Of a stretch of DNA of 64,000 nucleotides, positions 43,101-55,100 are shown piece after piece; within the stretch, counting starts at the first letter, position 1, and each line of letters opens with the position of its first letter. The DNA is taken from assembly GCA_030248215.1 (NCBI GenBank), contig JASANG010002829.1:248001-312000 (forward strand), in the 5' to 3' direction. The position numbers and the translations under genes were made by a program. The notes under the pieces were generated by a model. The model made no database searches and had not been told where the DNA came from. It saw nothing but the letters and a program-made list of their open reading frames with translations. This DNA comes from Enoplolaimus lenunculus (Eukaryota > Nematoda > Enoplea > Enoplida > Thoracostomopsidae).

Positions 43101-46100
43101 TAATTAAACTCAAGCCCCATGGCAGAAACAAATGCTTAAAGTTTCCTATGCCCCAAAAATATCTCAGATCGCGTAACACAAAATAAGTACTTTCAGAACC
43201 ATAAAACAAGCCACAGAACAATAAAATTATGGCTCCTTTGAAGGGTAAAACACTCTTAAATATCAATCTGTGACTACACGGCAAATCATTAGACCATTTA
43301 AACCCCCAAAATAGCACTAATTGACACCCCAAAATACTTGTAATCAACATCATACAAACCAAGAAACTTCTTGTCTAACCAGATAAACTACACAACTACG
43401 TATTTATGAAATACTATTTGAAACTTAGGGGCTCCTTGCGGAATGAATTCTCGTATGCACGCTATAATATTCCAATCGTAAAAATTCCAAAAACCCGGCT
43501 TAGCAATAAATATAGCACACGAATTTTCACAAAAATTCCAAATTCACACAAAAATTAGTAAGAAATTCCAGTTAGGCTTCACAAAGTATCGTACACAACG
43601 GGCTCCAAATACTCTTATCTCAAAAATACAGTACAGTTATCTCAACACTAACCGCTTACTTTGCGTGCAACTATAACCAATAACTCCTCAAAATCGGTAA
43701 ACTCTAAAAATCGTAAACTCTAAAACACAAAGCCGCTAAGCCGTCGGGCAGCAACTCGCTCCCGTATACCACTGAGCCCCCGAACCCGACTTGCTCTGCG
43801 CTTATATATCCGTAAACCGAAAGGTTAATTGAGTTCTAGGAATTTTATGATAAAATTTTAAAACTTTGCAGAAACGTTGAAAAACCACTAAATTTAACTT
43901 AAAAAAGTTTTTCTTAAAAATTTCGAACTTAAAATTTTGTTAAAATCTAACAAAAAGCTGTTTTGTCTTAAAAATTTAGTTTTTAGATGAAAATTTAAAC
44001 TTTTAAAATAGCTCAAAAATCTAAAGTATGTTGTTTTGACCCGAGTAATTTATTTTAACAACAAAATTGATGTTTCAAATCGCATAAAAAGTGAAAAAAT
44101 CCACTATTTTGACGAAAATCCGTAATTTTCAAAACAAAATTTTACTTAAAATTAACAAAAATATAATTAAAACCATGTTTTGGCTTCCAAGGGTTGCTTC
44201 GCGAGTCTTTCAATTCTCAGAATTACCATCTTTTCAATTTTACTTAGGGAGGCTACTGGATCACGGAATTCAAATTAAAAATTTATTTCAGTTAAAATAA
44301 GTACCTACACACCCCAATCATAATCCGTAAGGATGCCATAAATCTATATTGCACGCGTATTCGGATTCGTTTTATTACAAGTATTCGCACCCATTTATGC
44401 CTTAATAATGTAGATATCTTAAAATCACTGCAAGCTAACGCACTTCTGAGTGCCGCCCTATACATATGCCTGTGTATGCGCAATGTACCAGGTGCAACGC
44501 TGTAAAAAAATTCAGAGCGCTGCACCTAAGGTACAACACCACCAACAACAATATAAAACAACAACAACAACAATATAAAACAACAAAACAACAACAACAA
44601 TATGATACAACAACAACAACAACAACAACAACACAATATGAATAATATATTTATGTATGCACACATGCACAAATACACACACGTACGTACATACTACACA
44701 AAAAAAATTTAAAACAAAAACCCAGAATGTTTCAAAAATCAAAAAGGGGGAGACGAGAAAAAAATCAATAGAGGGGGTAAACATTGACAATTTTCGCGTT
44801 TTTAAAAAAGGGGGCCAATGTTTAAAACAGCGGCAGAACAGTAGCATAGGCATGAAATTTTTCTAAATTTTAAAAAGGGGGTATTGTTAAAATTTTAAGA
44901 CAGCCCCCCGCTACACTCTCCTCACTTTATTCTAAACGAGCTCCTGCGTGTTAACCTAAATTTTTTCCTATAACCAGAAAAACAACCATAACGTCTTTAA
45001 AACTACACTTACCAACCACAGTGAAGGATTAGGGACATGATCCGAGGCACATCACTAAATATTGACCAGCTGTTCAATAATTCTTCACCATCTGCTTAAT
45101 CACTTAACTGTAGCACGAATCAACTGAACTTCCTAAAATAAGAGTTCCTAAAAATACAACAACAATAATAATAATATTAAATTATAGACACAATTTAGCT
45201 TTGCATTCGAGAAATTAGTGGCTTCCTTACGGAAAGCAATGTTTTCGAAAAATAACATAACACTGTTTATACACCGAATCCAAGTATATACTAACTCTCT
45301 AACTGTTGAGTAAGAATGCCTAAAATACATCAACGATTATACAACATAATATTTAAACAGTACATAAAGAATCATGTTAGATAAGTAAAAAAATACATTG
45401 GCTGCCTTACGGCTACAGTAAGTTAATTTTCAATAAAGTAGCTAATGGTTCAAACAAAAAAAAATTTTGTAGTTTTGATTTTCTCTTTCTTTGATTTCTT
45501 TTGTTTTGTTTTTTTTTAATTTACAATTGTACATACTCGCAATAAAACTCACGCTAGGTAAGCTAAACTTACTATGTCTATACATTCCAACACTTTTTCA
45601 GACTTGCTAGAATAAAAATTACATGATCACCCCTGAAATAAAATCAAATGTATATGATTAACATTAAAGCGATATATACAGCATTGGTAATATTTGACAA
45701 AATTACGTATGGCTTCCTTGCGGTCATAAATGTTTTCGTAATAACTAAGAACATTGCATTTTTTAATGCTAATCGACGTGTTCAAAAAGTGTTCGAAAAG
45801 AATGACTAAAATACCATCTACAGAAGAACAACATTAATTACTCTCTGTACATAGGCACATTGAGTAAATAGTAAGTAAACAAATTGACTCCCTTACGGGT
45901 TCAAATACCAGATATGAGAAAAGAAAATAAAAAGTATTTTTATTTAGTTTTATTTATTTTTTTAATCGTACACCCAAAGATATTTTTTTAATTTATAATT
46001 TTTTAGTTTATTTTTGTTTTGCATATAATTTACAAATATGTACATAGTTGGTTTACACCACGTAATCGAGGATAGATACTTACAGTCACTACAAGTTGAT

Positions 46101-49100
46101 AAGCTTTCTAATTACACTAACCAGAACAAACAATCCAAACACTATACAAATCCCTTACCATGCTGTCATGTTCGTCAAAATTTCATTGTCGTATCATTCT
46201 TTGACCATTGTATATCAGCTGCTGCTCCATTATAAAGCTAAAACAATCACCTGCAAATATAAAAACAAAATTAATAACGTACAATAAATAGAGTTGAAAT
46301 ATGTACGGCCCCCTTACGGGTTAGATATTCTAACTATTTCAAAAATAGACAACGCCGGAAGAATAGCTAGTTGAGCGTTATGCTACACACCAAGGTTAGG
46401 ACCAACAGCAGAAGGGTTCAAAATTTGAGAAATAAAATAAATAAGGCCCTTTACAGGCAGAGTGTTGTTGCTATACTTGTACAGTTGCTGGTATTATATG
46501 ATAACCAAGGCTCACTTCCGGGTGTTTCTGAAACTATAACAATTCTGCAACAATGTCGGAACTATTTAACTTGATTTCAAAGAACTTTAATTCATAAGTC
46601 GATAGAAACACGCATAAGCAAAAAACCAAAACACAAATTCTGCTTGGCTTCCTTGTGGGTGAAACGATTAGCTCGATATATTCAATAAGTAGCAAAAGCT
46701 AGTTGAGAAGGAATACCTTCTAGATGACATAGAACAAATCAGGTCTCAGAAATTTCAATTGAACTTTCCCTCGCAATAGTTTTGACACTCAAACAAAACC
46801 AGCAATCAGACTTCGTTTACCAATTAGGAAAATTGGATCTCGGTGGGACCTCCAAATGTAACACTGCGAACTTAACAAATACAACTTCAAACTCGGTCAG
46901 CACTCTGGAGAACAACTTTTTAGTTAAGTTCGAAGGTTACCAAAGCAAGCACAAATCTCTAACTCTCTTACAATAAAAATCGCACTATCTATAAATCTAA
47001 GCAACTTAATTAAACTCAAGCCCCATGGCAGAAACAAATGCTTAAACTTTCCTATGCCCCAAAAATATCTCAGATCGCGTAACACAAAATAAGTACTTTC
47101 AGAACCATAAAACAAGCCACAGAACAATAAAATTACGGCTCCCTTGAAGGGCAAAACACTCTTAAATATCAATCTGTGACTACTCGGCAACTCATTAGAC
47201 CATTTAAAACCCCAAAATAGCATTAATTGACACCCCAAAATACTTGTAATCAACATCATACAAACCAAGAAACTTTTTGTCTAACCAGATAAACTACACA
47301 ACTACGTATTTATGAAATACTATTTGAAACTTAGGGGCTCCTTGCGGGATGAATTCTCGTATGCACGCTATAATATTCCAATCGTAAAAATTCCAAAAAC
47401 CCGGCTTAGCAATAAATATAGCACACGAATTTTCACAAAAATTCCAAATTCACACAAAATTAGTAAGAAATTCCAGTTAGGCTTCACAAAGTATCGTACA
47501 CAACGGGCTCCAAATACTCTTATCTCAAAAATACAGTACAGTTATCTCAACACTAACCGCTTACTTTGCGTGCAACTATAACCAATAACTCCTCAAAATC
47601 GGTAAACTCTAAAAATCGTAAACTCTAAAACACAAAGCCGCTAAGCCGTCGGGCAGCAACTCGCTCCCGTATACCACTGAGCCCCCGAATCCAACTTGCT
47701 CTGCGCTTATATATCCGTAAACCGAAAGGTTAATTGACCTCTAGGAATTTATGATAACAATTTAAAACTTTTCAAAAATGCTGTAAAACCACTAAATTTA
47801 ACTTAAAAAGGTTTTTATTAAAAATTTCGAACTTAAAATTTTGCTAAAATCTAACAAAAAGCTGTTTTGTCTTAAAAATTTAGTTTTTAGATGAAAATTT
47901 AAACTTTTAAAATAGCTCAAAAATCTAAAGTATGTTGTTTTGACCCGAGTAATTTATTTTAACAACAAAATTGATGTTTCAAATCGCATAAAAAGTGAAA
48001 AAATCCACTATTTTGACGAAAATCCGTAATTTTCAAAACAAAATTTTACTTAAAATTAACAAAAATGTACCTAAAAACCATGTTTTGACTTCCAAGGGTT
48101 GATTCGCGGTCTTTCAATTCTCAGAATTACCATCTTTTAAATTTTTACTTAGGGGGCTACTGGATCATGTAATTCAAAATAAAAATTTATTCCAGTTAAA
48201 ATAAGTACCACACACCCAAATCATAATCCGTAAGGAAGCCCCCCGCTACACCGACATAATGATTATCAGAGGCGGAACGTTTTTTGTGAGACTAGAATAG
48301 AGTAAGCTTAAGCTTTAGACTAATTTTTTTGCTTGGCTTTAGGCTTAGGCTTATGTTTACGCTTAGGAATGTGCTTACAATACTGTACAGCCCCTGTTCT
48401 TTACATTGGCCGGTTTATATTGTGTATGCTCGTTCTTTCGCTTTTATGCGTAGAAATATGCGTGTACTACTGGGGCTGTGTTGTGTGAAACATTCAAGGC
48501 ACGATAACAAAATATCGACTCTTCTCAAATGAAAATTAGGTTAATCTGATACTTTGGTGTTTCGACAGGCATTGGTAGGCAACAGATGCAACAACTCATT
48601 TTTCAGTGATTTTGAACGGTCAGATCATCGGTCACAAACTGTTTAATAATGCCATCGAAAACAAGGAGATAAATGGCTAAGGAACATATCAGTGTGGAAA
48701 TCAAACCAAATTGATATTACCAGGTAACTCACTTGCACGTTTGAATTGATTAAAAAATTTACCCAAGTATCTTTTCCTGAATCAACTCATAATTGCGAAA
48801 GTTGCTCATGTACTTGCTTCAGAGCAACATCTGACGGATGCGATCTGATTGTTGCAGTCCTACTAGAAATGACATACTTGGTTGGTCCATCGATGCAACC
48901 AAGTAGTGATGGGCATCGGGTGTTTTTCATATCCGAATATCCGGCAATTCTTGCAGGATATTTATCCGGATATCTGAATATCCGAAGATAAATTTTCTAT
49001 TTCGCACATCCAAAACTCGATTTTGCGTTTTTTTGCGTTTACGAACCTCAATTTTCGTTTCTAAAGCATTTGTTTTAACTTGTTGCTCACAAACGGAAGT

Positions 49101-52100
49101 ATCCTGACCCAGAAGCTGATTGTTATGAGTGTAAAACATACAATTCTGATAGAGTTATTTATGTTGCAACTGTTTCAATAGTGCTGGGTATTTGGTTTAG
49201 AAGATTGCTAGTGACTAATAAATACTTGCGTTGGCCGCCTGAAATTGAGTTGATTTGTTTTGTCTCCGATTCTATCGAATGTCACTCTTCCCTCGAACTA
49301 TATACATGAGTCGTTTTACGTTCCAAAAACAAAGAACCACATTAAAATATACTTAGGCTAAATCGTACCAACATCAGCCCATGTTCCTTTTAGTAGTGCC
49401 CGCTTTCAGCGGGAGATCCAGAAAGTTTTGACGGGCTCGGGCTGGTAAATGTTTTGGAGCACAATTTTTCAAAAGCTCTGTTGGTGAAAATATTAAGATG
49501 AGGACCTTATCACTTTTTACAAAGAACTTTCTGACCGGGGAAAAATTGTAGGGTCGGGACCTAATTATTTTTTAATTTTCCAAGGAAGTAAAATTGCAAA
49601 CTTGGGAACCTTACCATTTTATCACAAAAAATTTCTGACGGGAGGGCCTACGTCCGTCCGCCCTCCTTTGAATTCACTAGTGCCCACTTTTTCACTAGAC
49701 CGCAACAGAGTAGGCATAAATTTCAGACTATTATTTTTTGCTTGGGCTTATGTCAAGCTGTTTAAAAACTTGTGTTTATTACGCTGAGGAGGCTTACGCT
49801 TAAGAATATGTTTCGGTTGTTACATTGTTCAAAGTAGTATTGATCGAAATCTTCCGGACTCGCTCTCGTCGTAATATATCGAAACATAAATGCGGATTTG
49901 GCAGCTCATAACGTCCCCTGATGATTATAATTTTTAAGACTTGAAAATATACTTTTCCTTTTGTGATCTTATATGGACTACTGCGGAACTGAAAATGTAT
50001 TTTCAACAGTTCAGAAATCTATATTTTTTCATATAGATTATATACAGAGTAAAAGCGACGCGCTCAGATTAATTGCGTCTTTTTTGCGATGGTTGACTGG
50101 TGTAGCGCCCCAATTTGCTGTTAATTTTTTAAATACTTTTGCTTAAAAATAATAAATTTTATAAGCGATAGAAAAATTTAAATTTTGAAATACTATGATT
50201 GGAAAATGACCAAAATCAAACAGTTGTAAATTTTAGAAACAATACACAACTTTAAAAGCAAATCCAGTTAAATATTCTTACTTAGATTTGAATATAGAAT
50301 TTTTTTCGTCACCTACAGGTACTTTTTAGTGGTGAAAGAATGCAAATTATTCCAAATTTTTTTACACAATAACACTTCGGATATCTGGATATCTGGATAT
50401 ATGCGGACATCCGGATACATATCCGGATATTTTCCATATCCTGATATTCTGATATCCTGACATCCGGTGCTCATCTATAGTAAAGTACTCGTCATTTTTA
50501 TAAAACTCAACTATCATACTGATGTAAGTGTATTGAATGAAAGTATCTCAATGACGTAATCTACCAACAAGGGCGTTGTATTTAGCATATTTATTTAGTA
50601 TGCAGCTCATAGTCGCTCCTGCTGCAACATTTGGGTCAATAATGACCGGAAGGTCTCCTTTTAACGGCGGTCGTTATTTCACACGGTACTACTATGAATA
50701 AAAGACCCCATGAAAACGTGCCTGGGAGTCATTTTTAGTCATTTTTTCATGCGACACAGGCATTGATAGAGTCGATGTCATATTCCGAGACCGAAATCTA
50801 ATTTTTGAATCTCAAAAAATTCATCTCGTCAAATAACAGAAGGGTTGCGCTATACTTGACGTCCGGCACCGTCCGTCGTCCGTCGCCGTGCATAACCGTA
50901 CTGCTCCATCCGTCACCCGTACGTCACCGTCCATCACCATACGTTACCGTACGTGAGGTTATTTGCGTACGATACCGCACGGCGACGGACGGGTGACGCA
51001 CGGTGACGGACGGAGCCGTGTGGTTGACGGACAGTGACATGCAGCGCCGTACGGGTGACGGACGGCGCCGGACGTCAATTATAGCGCAACCCTAACCCTG
51101 CATATAATGATTGGTTTACACAACAACGGGTGATGGAGCAGTTTTAAAGCATGCACTTTGATTATATTCAAAATACCCATAATAATTAAGTTAACTAATT
51201 TGTTTACCGGAGCCGGTGTACAATCCAGCTGTCTGCCGCCGTGATTTGAAACCAATATTGCTGATACGCCACACTCAATTGCTTTTACGGCATCTGATGC
51301 TAAAAATAGCAAAAGCCTCAATTATTTCTGAAATAGGTTGAAAAAGTATAAGTCTGCTTCGTAAAGTCTAACCGTTGAAAAAAGGTAAGTTTAAAGCATA
51401 AGCCTAAACCCTATTTAGCAAAAAATATAGTCTAAGATTATGTCTACTCTTTTACAGACCCGCTCGATGCCAAGACGGCCTTAAAGAAACATGAACCCTG
51501 GCGGCGGAGATCATGTCAAAAAATAACTTATATGAAGCACGTGGGCGTGTAAGGCGCATCTACTTTTAGTTTTATTTACGACGCACGGCACACAAACGTA
51601 TTAATAATAAACGCAGACCCAAAAAATCCTTAAAATTCTGGTCTCCGCAGTTTTGGCCCATGGTTGTAGCCAGGATTTTGGGAAACGGCGATTACGTTCT
51701 ATAAAAATTTCGAAGGAGGTGTCTTGTGGTGCAAACTGAAACCGTGTCTATCAACCCATGCACATAAATTCCGACCCATGTTGTTACTTTAAGGGGCGTC
51801 AAGATTTCTGGTGAGTCTATAAAAGAGCAGGTTTAGGATAACATTTTTTTGCTTAGGCTTAGGTTTAGGCTTAGGCTTAGGCTAATAGGCTTAGGCTTAG
51901 GAACACATTTTTGAAACGCTTAGGCTTAGGCTTCGGTTTAGGAATACACATAATCTACTGTTACACCCCTCAAAGTAATATTAGCCTAAATTCCAAAGGA
52001 ATGGTTGTTTGCAGTGCTTACGGGTTAAAATGCCTTTGGCGATAACACGTTTATTCGAAATACCAACAATCCAGCGTAAATCATCCCAAGTGGATGCTGA

Positions 52101-55100
52101 ATTACATTTATGGTACATTGCATCGTTCGGAATAGGAGCATTTCCACACCTGAAATATAAAGCCCAAATTCATATACGTGCAAGTTTTTGCAGCCACAAC
52201 TTCCGGTGCAACTTGCAACAACAAGTATTGTTCGAATGTTTATTTACAAAATTTGTTGCTGCAAGTTGCAATCGTATGTTCTTGCTGTAAAACTAGCACA
52301 TGCAAATTATAGCTGCTAGTTCTCGCTACAGTAAATTGCAGACAGGAATAAGACTTCAAAATTTTATTAATTTTATGCTGTATTAATTTCAATTCCAAAT
52401 TGTTAGTGTAGACTTAAAGTATGTCCTGTGATTCTGTGTGAAAACTTTGTTTTCAAGCTCAGGGAACGCGAACAGGAACATTGAGCAGACGGGCAATAAG
52501 ATTTCAAGGGGGGGCGAAAAATTTGCTAACATAGAATTTATTTAATGCAAACAAATTTCGGCCAAGGAGGTTGCTGTTGTTCGTAGGGGGGATTCGCCTC
52601 CCGACGCTTTACCTCAACAACTTTTCGACCTCGTCTGGTCAAAAGTGTATGGCTCTTGTCGAAACCGTAATCAACAGGTGGGCCCAGCCCCAAGAAAATT
52701 GCACCCCGCAGAAAAGTCTCAGCTTTGCATATAAGCTTGAATTGCACTGCAGGACCCTCCGAAATTTGTTTTCTCCCCTTCTAGTTGTTGAAAGGCGTTT
52801 GTTGGAGTGCCGACAGTCTATACTGTACCGTTGTCGTTGAACTGGTTACAGGGCTGGCTCTTGTTAGTCTATATTTGCTGTTGTAAACATATACTAAAAA
52901 TACAACTTACCATTCGTCAACTTTTTCCCTCAAATGCGCGTACCCGGTCTGCGCTGGTTCATACGGTATACGCCAATGTGACTTCTTGCCGAGTTCATTG
53001 ATATCACAGCTCACCACAATTGCCGACGCTTTGCTTGCGTTTGTTCGTCGTATGAAAGCATCGGTCGCTGAACGATTAGTGTAAATGTAAACATTTTGCC
53101 ATCTGTAACAATTTGTTATCTGAGCATCGATTTGTTCCATTGATAACGAAGATGCAACACTAGCGACGTATAACGTATTGGTTGATTCGCACGCTAGAAT
53201 TGACTGGATATATAAAATTAAATTTAAAATAATTAAAATTATGAAATTTTAAACGATAATTTTACCTGGATACTCAGCCTCCAAAATGTCTGCTCGGCTT
53301 TATCTTACGTGATAAAATGACTTCGTTGTCTAAGCATCTATTTTTTTCATATAAAATCATGAAATACTTGTTAAATACGTATTGCACTGCATTTCACACG
53401 CTGCAAACCTTTAGATTCAAAATAGTTGAAAAAAATTACAATTTTAAAGTTATGGATCTTGTCTTAAATTTGTCCAAAATGATAACTACGCCCATCTGCA
53501 GTAGGAAAGTACAAGCTTGGCAAAGGAATACTATTGGAATAATTAAGTCGTCGTAGTTCAACTGTAGGTTGTCCGGAAATGTATCAATTGAAACAAGAAA
53601 ATATTGTAGTGATTTCAGCCAAACCCAGCATCTGAAATCATGCTTGACTTTAAGTGCGGACACTACTCTGAACAAAAATAACGTCTGCAAACGTTGAAAC
53701 GGCCGACATTTTTGCTCTTGTACTCGTTCCGACACATTTTCGGTTAATAGGTTTAGGTTTAAGAAACTACGTGCCTATGTCTGAATTTAAAATTCGACTA
53801 TACCTTAACTTGAGCAAAAGTGTTAACCTAATGTGGCGAAAGAGTTCATTAGCTGAAAAGATTAAGCTATTGCCTGAGCATAAGCCAAAGCTTTAACCTT
53901 AAATCGCAGGGAAGTGTGCTAGCGGTGCAAAAGTGTAACCTTATGTGGCGAAAGAGTTCATTAGCTGAAAAGCTTACGCTATTGCCTGAGCATAAGCCAA
54001 AGCTTTAACCTTAAATCGCAGGGAAGTGTGCTAGCGGTGCAAAAGTGTTAACCTTATGTGGCGAAAGAGTTAGTTCATTAGCTGAAAAGCTTACGCTATT
54101 GCCTGAGCATAAGCCAAAGCTTTAACCTTAAATCGCAGGGAAGTGTGCAAGCGGTGACGATTTCTTACCACGAGCAGTTGCGCATTCGGCGTCCGGATGA
54201 GCCCAACCGTGAAATGCAGTTGGTGCAACGCAAATCGGAGACGACAGATTGATCGATCCACTGAGCAGCGATATTTCTTGAGAACGATTAGAGACATCAG
54301 TAAGGGCCCGGGGCAAAATTAAAATCCTAAAATATTTTTAAGTGACTATCAATACTTCATGCTAAACTTCGACAGCATGAATTATGAGGCCCCTACTGCC
54401 TGAGCGTCCAGCTCTTTTCAACTGCTCAGTGGTATGGTAAACATCTCGCAATTGGACCCGTAGCCAAGGGTGGGGGCAGGGTGGCTCAGCCCCCCCCTGG
54501 ATTAATTTTGGCATCCGTAGAAAATTTTCAACCTTGATTGCAAGTCATTAAAATGCCTTTGAATGCCCATCCTGAAAAATATTCAACCGACCTAGCAGGG
54601 CGAGCTGCCCACAGACCTGCGCCCAACTGAGAGGAGAGTCCGCCCTTCGGCAAAAGAAACAAAACATTCATAGAGGAATGTATTAAAACATTAGTTCCGT
54701 CGCAACCAACACGCAAATAGATTTCAACCATAGCAAATTAAAATAAATATCAAAGGCCCCACACCACAAAAAAATTTTGAATCGTTCTTCTGAGTATGCC
54801 AGCAAAGTAGATATATACCTAAACCAAAATTTAAACATCAAGATTTTACATTTCCCGCTAATATCAAGCAGCAATATCAAGAATGGATGATCATTTACAC
54901 AAGACAGTTCAACTGCCCTGCAAAAAAATGGTGAGTCAAATTGGCTCTCTCCGAAACAGGCTCTACGGGACTACACAAATTGAGTCAAATTTAACTCTGC
55001 CAGAGTCAAACGTGTGACTCAGTGAGTTGAATTTGACTCTGGGGGAATCGAGTTTGACTCAATTTGTTTAGTCCAGTGGAGCCTATTTCGGAGAGAGTCA

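Larger units (their letters stand above)
42950..48250 (-). mobile_element. LTR retrotransposon fossil without coding capacity, in hydroxyacid-oxidase intron 5
   Basis: Direct long terminal repeats at 42950-44915 and 46857-48250 begin (minus strand) TGTAGCGGGGGGCT and end GCAGTGTTACA. On the minus strand the right LTR is the 5' one. It is followed after 2 nt by TGGAGGTCCCACCGAG, complementary to the 3' end of tRNA-Gln (primer-binding site, 46854-46839). AAAGTGAGGAGAG just before the 3' LTR (44928-44916) is a polypurine tract. The 1.9-kb interior has no gag or pol, so this is a non-autonomous (LARD-type) element and looks dead. The LTRs are similar over about 1.38 kb, differing by scattered changes and by about 570 bp present in one only; a moderate age is likely. 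No target duplication is visible. Confidence 0.9.

Noticed and set aside
43090-43362. Repeated minus-strand frame ([14 protein letters not shown]...), also at 46924-47268
   Set aside because: It lies in both LTRs of the fossil. Its two copies exist because the LTRs are duplicated; no known protein match.
51800-51960. Interstitial telomere (TTAGGC)n
   Set aside because: The hexamers are the core of a MITE with its own inverted ends, found at many sites.
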